The notes under the pieces are model-generated. The model saw only the letters and a list, made by a program, of their open reading frames with translations, was not told where the DNA came from and searched no databases. A DNA stretch of 64,000 nt, taken from contig OY752146.1 in the NCBI GenBank assembly GCA_963573315.1, positions 558,001 through 622,000 of the forward strand, in the 5' to 3' direction. Position numbers and translations under genes: made by a program. Shown here piece after piece: positions 30,639-43,146 of this stretch; the first letter of the stretch is position 1, and each line of letters opens with the position of its first letter. This stretch comes from Entomortierella parvispora. Its lineage: Eukaryota; Mortierellomycota; Mortierellomycetes; Mortierellales; Mortierellaceae.

Positions 30639-33600
30639 ATGGATCTTAACCCTTCGCCGGACAAGCCTCGTCCAGTCTCGCCACAATCACTCCTGGACCT
30701 TCCTTCTTCATCAGAAACTGCCAGAACTGGGCCTCCTCTGCCGCACACTGGAACGCTGCGTTCTTCGGCCTCCAAGCTAAAGCTAAATCCAAAGTCTATG
30801 TCCGGCAAGAAGGAACATAAAAATGAGGACCAGATATGCACGCCGATGATCAACATCGCACCATACATGTCAAAGTACGCCGCAGACAACCGTGAAGGGA
30901 AGGGGAGGCAACATGGCTAACGAAGAACTATGCACCTGCACTTGCTGACTGACTACGACTACCATCTGCGCCTGAATAGATTTGTGCGACATCTCCATGC
31001 TGAAGACGAAGAACCGATCGGAATGCCGTTCTCATACACGCAGTTTGGAGCGGTACTCATGGTCGACATTGTCGGTTTCAGTCAAGTATGCTTTGGTTCT
31101 AGAGTTGAATCGTTTTGATTAGTTTGGGCACAGTTCTTCTCTAATGCGCTGCGCCCATACCTTCGTAGATGACAAGTATTGCTTCATCCAAAGGCGACGT
31201 AGGAGCCGAGATGCTCTCGTCCCAGATTGGCGCATATTTTGACCAAGCAATCCGCATCATCGAGTACCATGGGGGCGACGTGGTCAAGGTAAAGGACCAA
31301 GCAAACGTCTCGTTCGCTATACCGACTTTTGGCACTAACCTGCAACGAGAAACTGAACTAGTTCCTTGGAGATGCCCTGCTCGTTGTATTTCAGGCAGAG
31401 CCTGATATCGACAACATCAACCGCTCACAACAATCCGACATCTTGGATTCAGCCTCGGCAAACATCCTTAATTCCCCCGTCGAGGATCCCGCCGCCACGC
31501 TTCGACGCAACAAGATTACAGTCCGAAAAGCGGTAGAGTGCGGTTTAGAGCTCTTGGCCAGGTTATCAAACTATAGGATATACCTCTCTGAACGAGAGTT
31601 TTCCAGAAAATTATCTGGCCAAAGCTTCACCCCAGATGACTTTTCGATGGTATCCTCTGGTGGAGCTACGAATGAGGATGGACAAGCAGCGGGTACGGGC
31701 GCTCATGTACTTAATATAACCGGCATCCAGGGCGAAAACAGGACATCAGAAGGGAACGGTATTCATTCACATTCAATCTCAAACACGGGCATGGGCAGCT
31801 TGAACCTCGGCTTTGGTAACTCTAGTTTGACCTTCTCACCCCTCTCACCGTCACGACGGTCTTCTCTCAACACGGAAACAACCAACAGTCCAAGGCGCAC
31901 TAGTCTTTTGCACAACCCGGGGACTCCCCAACACGATCACCCGTCCGGAAGCCCACGAGTGGGCTCACAAACCAGCATTCCCACTGGCAGCGGTAGCAAC
32001 CACCGCTCCAGTCTCACTATCCTAGACTCTCCCGCGAGTAACAGATCCTCTTCAAAGACCGCACCAGCAAATATTCCTATCATCGCTCTCCCCGACTCTA
32101 CCGTAGGATCTACTGTATCCTTGGCTTCTAGTAACGCGTCCAATTCAGCTTCCACTAACAATGGAGTCCCAACAGCTACTCTTGGACCTGGCGGTGTCGC
32201 TGGCTTCCGGAAGCGAACAGAATCGATGAACTCTTTGTCCCCACATCGCCCTGGGTCAACCTCTTCCAGGAGTAGAGCCACAACCTTCTTATCCAACGCA
32301 AAGACTTTATTCGCACACGGGAACCCAAATGACGCCAAACCACTAGCAGGCTCTGGCTTCGCAGGAACACCTGTTGCAAATACCGAAGGGAGTGAGGGAA
32401 TTGAGGATGCAACTGCCACAGAGGAATCGCATGATTTGCAGTTGCACATGGCTTTGTCCGCGGGAGACATTGGTAAGCGGCCTTCCATCCTGTGCCTATC
32501 CCCTCCAGTTCGAACTGAGACGATACTCCAATATAGCTAACAATTCGTTGTGTCTACGGAGTAGTCAACATTATCATTGGAGACTCGGGTCATGATGAGG
32601 GTCTTGGAAATCTATTGGTTCAGGAGACAGGACGGTTAGAATATGCAATATGTGGCGAACAAATGGCAACCATCGATGAAGCTTTGAACATGGCGCGTGC
32701 TGGAGAGGTGACGATAACAAAGAGTGCGTGGAAGTATGTCAATCCTGATTCGTACCCCTGGAGTGAGCCTCGCCGGAACTGCTTCATCCTCAGGAATATC
32801 CAGGCACCGACGACGGCTGACTTGCCGCTATTAAGACGGGTTCGAAACGAGAAACTTTTAAGTACGTCGATTGAGAGCAACTCTCAATATTACAAGTAAG
32901 TGGTATTTGAACTTCTTTTATTTCTCTTCATTTTTTTCTTCAGGGCTGGCAATGTTTTTCTTGCTCACAGAATAAACACTCTACCGGCCAAATCTCAATA
33001 TTCAAGGTATATCAACAAGTCGGCAATCCACCGTCTGATCCTGTACCCTGACAATACATTCCCAGCGCAGTTCAGAAATTCTACAATCCTATTCATCAGT
33101 CTTGGAGATGTCAAGCCCTGGACCCCCGAAGGATTGGCTCATTGTCAAAAAGCCATTCTTGCTGTTCACAAAGTAACAGCAAGATACGAAGGTAGGCCTC
33201 CTTCTTGCAACTAGATTCATAAGCCACATATACAAAGGTTTCTTGCTCTAATGTGGACATTTGGGTGCGCACTTTGAATCCATCACCTCAACACAATAGG
33301 GTTTATTCAACAGTTTGCCGTCGATGACAAAGGCGCCACATTGCTTTGTGCTTTTGGACTCCCTTATCCACGGTCCCATGAAAAAGAAGCAGTTTTTGCT
33401 GCAAAGTCAGCGTGGATGATTCGACAACGTTTCCTTGAGGAGGAAATCACGGATTTCAAGATCTCACTAGCGACGGGAGTTATTTTTACAAGCATGATTG
33501 GGAATGAGTTCAGGCGGGATCCAGCAATTGTCGGAGACACTATCGTGATTGCCGTCAGGATTCTCAAGTTCGAGTACGCTACCGACTCTATTGTTTGCGA

Positions 33601-36600
33601 CGACGCGACACGAGTTGCCTGTATTACTGAACATGACGGACTCTGCGAATTTGAAGATATGGGCGACGAGTACGTAAAAGGAAAGCTGTACCCGTTAAGG
33701 ATATGGCGTTTGATTCATTTCGGAGCCAAGAAACAAACACGGCGGCCAGATGATGGCATGGTGGACGAGACTATTGGTTATGAGCCAGAGCGCGATCGGG
33801 TTCAAAACTTCATTTCTGCTTGGGCGGAACTCCCATACCACAACACAATCTTAATAACGGGACCAAGGGGTTCAGGCAAGAGTATGTTTTATCAACAGAT
33901 TATCCATCTGGCTGACTCGCTTGGTTATCAGATCTGCTCGGCCGCATCTGCAGAGGTCGAAAAGAACACCGAGTACTACCAATGCAAGTTCCTGCTGCTT
34001 GGATTGTTTGATATCATGCGAACGTACCAAATTCCCTACGCCTCCAAGTTCCTATCACAAGTGGTGGTGCCACCTCTTTCAGATGACATCAGCAACTCAC
34101 CGGTTCCTAGTGCGAGCAATCCCACCAATCAAACGACACAGCAGGGAATCAATCGTGGGCTGTACGTCCAGGCCACATCACCTGCAGCCCCCCCACTGAA
34201 GTCATTTGATCGTCGCAGATCTAGTGCATTCTCGGCCGATATGAGCTCAAGTCCCAGGATCAGTCAATATGGGGAGCCGTCTTCCCGTCAGTCCACGGCA
34301 ACTACAAAACTACAAGCCTTCATAACCGTCTGCCTGAAGAAGATGGGCGTAGTTGATTTGATGATGTTGCCTGTCCTAGACGACATCATCTCAACAATCT
34401 CCTTTGACAACTGCTCACCAATCGTCAACAAAGCGGATGACGATATCTTGACGGATTTCATAACCAGGACTCTTAACTATGCAAGCCAGTTTGTCAAGAT
34501 CATCGTCATGTTCGAGGACATTCAATGTAAGTGCGAGGCATTTCGCGAATCGATTTCACCACCTAGTTTCTAATCATCATGAGTATGGCTATTTTTTACG
34601 ATTAGGGTGTGATTCAAAGTCTTTGGACGTTATCCGCGCCATTCATGAACGCTGCGCCTCTGTCCTTATTATCTTGTTTTCACGACCTCCACGCGACTAT
34701 GGAGGTGGTCTTGGATTGCAGGGTATCACCAATCACCCAGGCCATCTTGAGATTTCTCTGGAGGGTCTTAAACGGCGTGAGATTGAGCTTGCTTTGCTGC
34801 GAACGTTCAGGCCAAATGGAGTCACTTCGATCAGCCCAGAAGTCATTGAGCTGGTACAAGAACGGACCAAAGGAAACCCCAAGTTTGTCAAAAACATGTC
34901 CCTCACGCTCAAGGAGTTTTGTCATGTCAACATCGTGGATGGCGAACTTTTGACCACTGGACAAGAGGCTACACCCAGTCCGTTGTCCAAAACCTTGGAT
35001 GAGATGATCATGAAGCAAGACAAGAAAAAGATGATTTTGATGCAGTACGACCGAGTTCGACCAAAATTTCAGGACTTCCTCAAGATTGCAAGCTGTCTTA
35101 GCGAAAAGTTTTCTCTTGCGGAGGTGAACGCAATACGACCTCTGGAATCTATGCTGGGAACACCTGAAGCAGGCCGCTCCTTCGCCACAATTATAAGCGA
35201 TATGGATCCTTACCGGTTTCTTTCGCTCGCCACGGACCAACAGGCGAACATGCAGTTCTCCGACAACCCAGTCCTCCAAACAATCTACACTTTTGGATTT
35301 GGCTCCACAGCTCGGGACATATACGATTCGATCCCATACGAAGAGCGGGTGAACTATCATCTGAGGATGGCCCAATTTTACGAATCTTTTATATCTCCGA
35401 GCGATGACGAGTCCACTACAGAGCCTATGAACTGTCAAGACCTTTTGCCCAATATCACGCGACACTACATGAAGACAGAGGTCACTGAGAAGAAGATCAA
35501 ATACCTCAAGGCTCTAGCAGCGTTCGACCTCAAAAGCAACATGTTGACAGATTCCAGCCAGAACGTGTCGGCCCTGATTAATATCCTGGATACGGTGCCT
35601 GGTGCAAAGGACATGGTGAGCCAGGAGGACCTGGCCGACATTTACGGCATGAAGGGTGAATCTTTGTCAAAACGCATGCGTATAGAAGAGGCTGAGCCTG
35701 CATTATTGGAAAGTCTGATTCAATACGGGATACACTGGCCTTCGACTCATCTTCAATGGAAGTCTGAGATGATGAAAGAAAAGTGGAAGTTTTTGTTCAA
35801 CTATTTTCGAGGAGCCACTCCTATTCAGAGCGGACGCTCTGGCAAACCCCCGAAATGCAAGGTCGGCGGCAAGGCGCAAGTCCGACTGCAGAGAATTATC
35901 CGCGTCTTTTCTTGCCTACAAAACATCTACTTTTGGAGGACACAACCTGAAGCGGCAATGCTCTCCAGTTTATATACACTGCGCTACAGCAGAAAGCTTG
36001 GACTTCCCTCTGGAGACCAGACCGCATCCTTGGGCCGCATTGCGCTCCTGCTTTATTTTCAAGGCAAAAAGCACTTGTGCGCAAGGTACATGAATGTTTC
36101 TCGACAAATGAACAATGCAGGACAAACAACCGAGGGTATGCTACCATCCATGGATGCCTATGTCGAGTACTGTGAAGGTCGTCAGACGGTGGCACACCAA
36201 TTGTTGGACACGGCCATCGATGAGAGCAAGACATTTGGTGTTGTAACCCACCTGGCCACATTCTACCGGGCTGTCACCATGAAATCAGCGTACAGGACAT
36301 GGGAGGGATCACTCAACGTTCACCCCGAAGACTGTCAGATTTTACGCACCCTCTCCGTAGCAGCCATTCAGAACGGAGACTCGGAAGGCGAGACATTGTT
36401 TGCCATCCCCACATTGTCCAACTTGCTCATCCAAGACCGACTCCGGGACGCAGAAAGCTGGGTGGTATTGATTGAGAAGTTCATTATGCCAAAGGCTCGG
36501 CTGATGAATTTATTGATCATCCATGGTATCCTCTCCTACTACTATTCAAAGTTGGGCAACTACGAAAAGTCACGGATCTATGTGGAGCTCCTGTCGGAAA

Positions 36601-37478
36601 ACATTGAGCAACAAGGGGTCGGAGCACATCCATTCCCGCTCATGGGCTGCATGTTCACGCTCATGTCCATGTACGAGATGAAGGATAACCCGCACAGGAT
36701 ATGCCCGCCAATGGATGAAGACCCACAAATCCGCGAAAAGCGGAGCGATAAGGTCCTTGGCCATGTTATCGCTTATCTGACGACAGACCCGTTCAAGACT
36801 CTGGCCGATTCCTTTATTTGCTGGGCAGATGCGATGCGTAGTTTTGTTCAGCCAGGACGCGAAAAGGAAGGAGCAGAAAGGCTGGCTCGAGGATACAAGG
36901 AGCTTGAAGACCGACTGGAGGGCATCAACTTTGTCAAAGCTTTTTTTCTCGCGCAACTGGGTCGCTATTCTGATGGAGTGACCAAGGTTGAGTATTACAA
37001 GAAGGCTCACCAACTGTTCTTGATCATGTCCATGAACCCTGCTCTCTGGTTGACCGATCCAACCACATCTTGGCGGCCACTGCCTATGGACGAAAATCAA
37101 TTCGATTTTATCTTTGGTGACATTCCAATGCCGGCCAATGCTGAAACGTTGAAAGAAGGCACCCTTGGTTGGGCTGCGGCTGAAGCCACTGGGGTTTTGA
37201 TTGTACCAGCTGCAGAGAGCACACAGGAGCCTGAAGTGTCAAAGGTGGTGGAGGAGGGTGGAACGGTTGTCCCGTTGGACGTTGCGAGTGAGGTGAAGCA
37301 AAAGCCGGCGCCGGTTGTCCCAAGTAAACAGAGTCAACTTGGGGCCGAAGATCCTTATGGTCGCCATTACGTGGCTCGTGATTTCTTGGCAATGGAGGAG
37401 GGTTCTTTCGACTGGATTCTGGCAGAGGGATCATCGAAATCGGCCAGACGGGGCCGCATCCCAGAGGCACCGATCTAG
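30639..37478 (+). CDS. Soluble-type adenylyl cyclase (ADCY10-like), N-terminus with local frame disruption
   Basis: Seven exons: 30639-31085, 31169-31288, 31362-32472, 32565-32895, 32944-33191, 33300-34526 and 34606-37478, about 2,118 residues. The first class III cyclase domain has VLMVDIVGFSQ (first metal Asp) and, after two introns, VVKFLGDALLVVF (second metal Asp). A roughly 330-residue Ser/Asn/Thr-rich insert follows. The second cyclase-homology domain spans about residues 755-930 (GLPYPRSHEKEA, SLATGVIFTSMIGNEFRRD, VGDTIVIAVRI). A P-loop ATPase (GPRGSGKS, about residue 938) and a long TPR-like helical tail complete the sAC layout. It makes cAMP from ATP; animal sAC responds to bicarbonate and calcium, not shown here. 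Within exon 1 (30895-30955) the expected frame is lost twice with a stop at 30918. Downstream exons are intact. All later splice phases match. Confidence 0.9.
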
Positions 37479-37885
37479 CCTCGTATTCTTTTTTTTTTTT
37501 TTTTTGGGTAGGACAATAAATTCAAAAAAAAAAAAATGTAGACAGTGGCAGTGGCCAGCGTGAGGATCTTGGCAAACCTCCTGATTGATACGGACATGAA
37601 TGAAGAATGGTTTGGGATGCCAACTATTGTGGACTTGTCATTGGCACCGCGTGCTCATGAGCGGAAACTTTATTTTTCACTGGGCAACTTCGGGGTTTCG
37701 TTTGTCATCTCTCATACCGGGGTTGAACCGGTTCGTACGCTTAACGTGCTCTGTTTTTTTCTTTTTTTGCGTTCAGGTTGGATTATGTCTCCATCTTTGA
37801 GGTTATCGTAAACAAACAGAAAAAGAAAAAAAAATTGTTTTATTTTTGGTTTCCCGGTCTATGGGTGGGCAGACATGCAGCCCCA
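37479..37885. terminator. Cyclase 3' flank with poly(A) signal
   Basis: A T-run (about 37488-37505), then ACAATAAATTC with an AATAAA signal at about 37513 and an A-run follow the cyclase stop. No further gene is seen up to the 3' end of the convergent gene at 37886. Confidence 0.5.
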
Positions 37886-38416
37886 TTACTCGTGAATATC
37901 GATGGCAACGTACTCGGTGCTGGAACCACCGGCACTCGGGGTTTTGTGCTTGTAAGCCTTTCCTTTGACAGTAATGGGTGACTTCCATATTGTTGGTGTT
38001 GTAAGCAACGGTCATCTCAGGCAGATTGACGACCTGTGCGTTTTGACCCCAAAGGACATTTATCCAACTACTGCACTTGTTGGGCCCAATGACCATTTGG
38101 AACTGCAGATATCTGGGACCCAGCACAATGCCCATGTTTGGGCTAAAGTCCTTTCCAGAAGTGAGTGAGTTGTACTTTGTAAGAATGTAGATGAGGCACG
38201 AGTCAGCCCTCTTGGTGATCTGGTGAGTGCTGTTAAAGGCACTATAAGAAGCGAAAGAAAACGTCCAAAGGGATGTCAAACATCATGGTTAGAAAAGGTT
38301 GAACTGGAGACACAACGCTTGGGATTTTTGAATGCTGAGGAATGCTTACGGAGCAGCAGAGGCGATGATGATGGCCAATAACGCAATGGCAGTGGCGGTA
38401 ATGGGGAATTTCATGT
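37886..38416 (-). CDS. Small secreted protein, 3' part in shifted frame
   Basis: Exon 1 (38416-38351) encodes a signal peptide MKFPITATAIALLAIIIASA; a GTAAGC donor and TATAG acceptor (exon 2 from about 38259) join in phase to AFNSTHQITKRADSCLIYIL, with a Lys-Arg Kex2-type site. Two cysteines are visible (RADSCLI, PNKCSSW). The frame then reads INVLWGQNAQVVNLPEMTVA. Near 37985-38000 the protein-like sequence continues one register over as IWKSPITVKGKAYKHKTP and ends DIHE at a TAA (37888-37886). In the original register the frame runs on to 37803 with unlikely sequence. A one-base indel, either real or an assembly error, would explain this. No family is recognised. Confidence 0.55.
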
Positions 38417-38791
38417 TCAGGTGTCCTCACCCTTTGCCTATTGATGCGTTTTTCGTTCTCTTTTCCAGACTACAAAAGTACCCATCCAAGCAACACTGCG
38501 TCTGTTCATATTCAGCACACCTGTCCAGGATGCAGTGAAAGATGGAGGAGCGGCGGTCCGATCGCTCTCTCAAGGTCTAGTGTGTCATGTAAACTCTGTC
38601 GCCGCGGTTTTGCTATTAGGGACGATCATATAAAGGACGAGATGAAGACGTGCATCCTCAGTGTCTTTCAACCCACCACCACCACCACACATGAGAGTAA
38701 AGCAAGACGCGCGTATAGTTTTATTAACGAAGTACGGATCTTACCAAGTAAAATTAGCCGAATGTTGGCATAGAGTAAAGGGAGGGTGACT

Positions 38792-39250
38792 TCAACCGTG
38801 CTTGGACTTGTCATAATTAACACCGCCGCAGTTGTCAAAATCAGGGTCTCTCCTGTTTTCGGCCCCAATGGACGTATAAGGCTCAGTGGCCACTAACCAG
38901 TGCAGATCATGTCGAAAAGAGTCCACGTCAGTGGTGACATGTTCGGCCTTTGTGTCTGAACCGTAGAAATCGAGATCGAAGGATGGTTTCCCTTCCCCGA
39001 ATCCACGAGGGTAGATTATGACCTTGGAGAGGGCTGTGAACTCGGGCTGCCTTGTCGCCTCCATGAAGATCTGATTCCATCGGCGCTCGACATAGATTTG
39101 GAACCAAGGGTTGTAGGGATGGGCGGCTCCAGAGAGTACTTGCTCGTGGATTTCGACGAAAGAGCCATCGCCTTCCATGGTTTGTTCATCACCCCTGGCC
39201 TGTCGAAACGTCAGGTGCTGGAACATGTATGTCTTGTATCTGTTACACAT
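38792..39250 (-). CDS. Hypothetical protein
   Basis: A 152-residue frame with balanced, globular composition (PYNPWFQIYVERRWNQIFM, VIIYPRGFGEGKPSFDLDFY, SFRHDLHWLVATEPY). It ends PDFDNCGGVNYDKSKHG, which faintly recalls the WDNNxGxNY end of CBM21 starch-binding domains. That resemblance is weak and unproven. The upstream Met choice is uncertain; MFQHL at 39223 is an alternative. It may be one exon of a larger gene. Confidence 0.4.
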   Translation of the reverse strand: MCNRYKTYMFQHLTFRQARGDEQTMEGDGSFVEIHEQVLSGAAHPYNPWFQIYVERRWNQIFMEATRQPEFTALSKVIIYPRGFGEGKPSFDLDFYGSDTKAEHVTTDVDSFRHDLHWLVATEPYTSIGAENRRDPDFDNCGGVNYDKSKHG

Positions 39251-39540
39251 GAAGGGAGATGGATTAAGAAGGGGAGAAAGATGGGTGATCGGGTGATTAC
39301 TTGACTAAAGAATGGAGGAGTGGGAGAAAAGACTGGCAATGACCTTTCTGGATTTGTGGAAGAAAAGAGAAACAAATAACATGCTTTGCCTTTGCTTCGC
39401 CTGAACCTTGTTGCACAAAGAAAATTTCAAGGGGCAGCTCGGTCTACTAGCAATCATTGGTCATTGCCACCAAATCCCGGATGGGCCTTCTAGAAGCTCT
39501 GAACCCATCCTCCTCGGCTGGAAAAATTCCTGCTGCCGAG

Positions 39541-40240
39541 GGGCTGGGACGAAATCTCCCAGTTTACCAAGGGTCTCCCGCATCCGAAAAAGGAAGGAGC
39601 CTTAACACGGCCTGAGACTACTTTTGTTGGACAAAGGTATTCTGACACCCCAGTCATCGTAATGTTGAAAGATTCTTTTTACTCTCCCGTCAAAATTCAG
39701 TCAGAGTGAATCTTGACTGGGGTTTCTCCTGTCAGAATTCCCACCGCCAGAATCTTGACTGGGGTGTTTACCCCCGTCAAAATTTCGTGTCCATTGAAGA
39801 TCTGCCTCGCGTCAATTTTGACTGGAGAGTAAGGGGTCACTGGGAATTGTCACTGGGGTGTAACTATTGATTTTGACTGGGGGGGGGGGGGGGGGGGGTA
39901 AGAATTCTTTGAGGCCTCCTCTTCACGGCAAAGAGGCACAAAGCAACACACAAATGAGAATAAAAAAGAGAAAAATTAAACACAGGATGTGCGAATGCTT
40001 CTGATGAATGTGAGATGCGCATCTGTACCTGAGCGGTCTTTTGGTTGACATGCTGTGTCTTTACTTTTGCGAGTGAAGCAGGGTTGTGGATGAAGATGAC
40101 TGCATGGAATGAAAGAGCGACAGGAACAAAAGTGGTCTCGGGCCGTGTAAAGGCTCCTTCCTTTTTCGGATGCGATTTCCTTTTTGGTCAGCTCTCCACG
40201 AAGGAGACCTCTTGGTAAACTGGGAGTTTTTGTCCCAGCC
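39541..40240. mobile_element. Foldback-type element with nested TTGACTGGGG repeats
   Basis: Inverted arms of roughly 90-120 bases flank about 490 bases. The left arm is 39541-39630 (GGGCTGGGAC, CTCCCAGTTTACCAAG, GCATCCGAAAAAGGAAGGAG, CACGGCC). The right arm, 40123-40240, reads as the reverse complement of the same string with one extra block of about 35 bases. Inside, 39650-39900 holds five or more copies of TTGACTGGGG / CCCCAGTCA, in both orientations, a smaller inverted pair (TACTCTCCCGTCAAAATT near 39690 and AATTTTGACTGGAGAGTA near 39815) and a run of about 20 G. No coding frame is seen, so this is a non-autonomous element, MITE- or foldback-like. Confidence 0.6.
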
Positions 40241-43080
40241 TATGCCCCACGGGGTTGGTGCGAACAAATGGAACCAGAATAAATTTCTTACATTGACGTG
40301 GAAGTCTTTAAGTTCCTTGCATGTGCTAGAACCACTTTGATCCATCGACTTTGCCCAATTCCCTCGCCATTGGATCTTGACTCCGTCTTCGCTCTCACAT
40401 CTCTTTCCCTCCCTTGCCCTCGGATCTGGTTGCTGTCTTTGCCTTCTTCTCAAAATAATACGAAGAGGTATGGTGGACGTGGTGTAATGTGCAGCATGAT
40501 CAGATTAGATGTACCTTTGCATTTGCACTGGATATTTAGGAGTAGTTTATTCGAATGTGACCGGAGCAATCATCACTCTCTTATCTTGCGGACAGTGTGG
40601 CAGATCTATTCTGCACTCCTATTTCATCATCCTAAATGAAACGTAGAGATATAATTAGGGAATGAAAGGTAGAGCAAAAAGTGAACCTCCAGCGTTAACA
40701 TATTCCTCCACGTCTCTGACGACATCTCCTACAGTCATTGAAGCCCATGCTCATCAACGACCTGACGGCACCCTTGCACACAGCAAAGAATGGACAGTCA
40801 TATGGTGGTCAATGCCTCTAGACGAGGTGATGGGCCGACGTGATATAGAGGACACTCACCTTGTTGTTCAAGAACAACAAGACAACGATAGCGAATTACA
40901 GTTGCCTTCTCCTCTACACACATCCTTTGACGAGAATCCATGGTTTGATGCGAGGGTCACCCCACCGTACCATACCACAAAAACGGGTCGGACGGTCTGA
41001 TTGACAAACACAGTATAAGTGAATGTCAGCAGAACTGGTCACATTTCACCCAGAGAACTCAAGCTCTGTCGTATCTACGCTCTCTGGAGATGAAAGATGA
41101 AAAGCAGAGTGAGAGCAAGATACTGATGCATGACAGGATGAGACACTCCGTGTGCTATCTGCATTAAAGAAACGCACACGGCTCCGGGCGGATGAGGAGA
41201 GGATACTCTGCTTTCTTGTACTCAAGAAAGTCACCGTGTCGGGCTGGTCGCCAAAGCACTGTGATATTCTGGTAGATGACTCCATCGACGGTATCCGTGG
41301 CAATCTTGCACGTCTGCCTCTGTTTAACACGGCACGACGGTCCATCTAGATGTTATTTCTCAGAAATACGGCCAACCCCAGTGCTTCTGGGTCCCATCGA
41401 GATGTTTTGGCAAGTTGCCTTCAGATGTCGGCAAAGTGTCGTTTTCTGATCGGAGCGCCACTGGCGATTCGTTTTGAAAAAAAGCTGATCGATAGTTTTG
41501 CTTCTGATATCCTGTCGTCGGTGTTGAGTCAAAAGCTCTTCTTCGCATGGACTGCCGTCAAAGTAGAGGATTACCGTGGTTTAGTCTTTGATGTATAGAT
41601 GTAGATTTTTCAGAACGATGAAATGGGTGACTTCGAGGTTGGTACAGTTTGCGTACGCGTAACGGATCGTGGAATAGAAGGAGCCTTACATGTCCACTCT
41701 GTATTTGTTGTTTGGTCCAACGAGAGCGCGAAGTGAGCTATTTTGATCAGGTGGTTTTCGGTAAACTGGCGTATGCATGCCTCTTCTTTGCTGACACGAA
41801 GCGCTTCAATGAGAGGCAACCCACGGTGTAAGCAGAAGTTGGTGGCTGAATGGAGTTTTTTTTAATGGCGACATTTGATTAGCAACAAGGGCAAAGACCT
41901 GGCCTGTGAGTTAGAATTGAGATGCAATGGAGCATAACACGAACCTGTAGCAGCAATGGTAAACGGAATTGCCAGCTGGTAGAGGTGTAGCAAGTCAGTG
42001 ATTTGGTTCAATGAATGGGTGGGCTGATTAAGGATGCGATACGAGTACGAATTCGAATTTATAAAGGTGCACATGGGTGGGAGAACCACTCACAGGGGAG
42101 GGACACTGAAAATGTTCCGAGGGACACAGTTTCCCTGGAGTACTGTAACCTGCGCTCAGAAGAAATTTGCACCAACGGGCTATTCCAAGTAGGGGATCTG
42201 AGCGATCCTTTTTCTGTATCCCCATCTTTTGTTTGTCATCCCCCCCGCTCTTTTTCTGTTCCCCTCTCCTTTCTTCTTTTTGGGAACACCCTCGCTTTCC
42301 TTGGCGTTGCTTTTCCCTGCCCTTGACATCCACATCCCTTGTCCTTTTCCATTGGCGTCATCTTTGGCGCTGTCTCTGGTGCTGTCTCCAGTGTCTTCCC
42401 TTGCTTCCTGCAATCGCTTGGCTTGTCCCTCCATTTTTTTCCTTTCTTTTTTCCCTGCTGAGACCTCGTTTCTGTCCCTCTGTTTTTCCCTCCCTTTCTG
42501 TCCCTTACTTTTCATCGCCCTTACTTTTCATCGCCCTTCTTTCTGCCGCCCTTTCTTTTCCTGCCCTCGCTTTCCTTGCTTTCAACTTTTACATCTATTG
42601 TTTTCCACTGGTGTCCTACACCGGCCGCCATCCATTTATGTTGCCTCTAGTGCGGTCCCTTAGTGTTGTCTCTAGTGTTGTCACTAGTGTTGTCCCTTAG
42701 TGTTGTCCTTTCTGCTCCCTGCCCTTGCTTTTACCCTTGTTTTTCTTCCACCTCTTTCGTTTCTATTCTCCCCTCTCGCCATCTTTTTTTTCTGTCCCTT
42801 ACAGTATTTTAGATCTCTTTTTTCTGTTCTTAACTGGTATAAATAGAAATCAGCATCGAGCAACCTTGCCCATCATTCAACTGACATTCTTGAAGACATC
42901 GCACTATACACAACGCCCACCACAGCCTGTTCTCGTGAGCCACCCCACGAACCATAACAAGAACTCCATTATAACTGCTGCAACAATATCTCATAGAAAC
43001 CCCTTGTAAGAAACCCTGTAGGTGACCTTCCGACAACATTAATAACATTCATGTAAATAAACAATAGGGACATGGCCGCT
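40241..43080. other. Gene-poor region with unassigned frames
   Basis: No recognised gene. A plus-strand frame at 40662-41000 (112 residues, containing DGTLAHSKEWTVIWWSMPLD) looks protein-like but matches no family. Frames at 41046-41345 (minus) and 41152-41598 (plus) are weak. 42200-42720 is a long pyrimidine-rich tract whose open frames are low-complexity. A TATA box (GGTATAAATAG) lies at about 42837 with a short transcribed-looking region behind it that ends in a GTAAGA donor near 43005. Confidence 0.3.
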
Positions 43081-43082
43081 TT

Positions 43083-43093
43083 CTTATAAATAG
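43083..43093 (+). promoter_or_regulatory. TATA box of the small secreted gene
   Basis: TTATAAATAG lies about 60 bases before the ATG at 43147, a typical spacing for a short-leader fungal gene. Confidence 0.5.
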
Positions 43094-43146
43094 AATTAAC
43101 ATAAATTCACGGTATTCATGCTTAGGGAAGCTCTATCCCATTCACA

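Noticed and set aside
42167-42700. 177-residue plus-strand frame rich in Phe, Leu and Pro
   Set aside because: It is translated from a long pyrimidine tract; the apparent hydrophobicity is a composition artefact.
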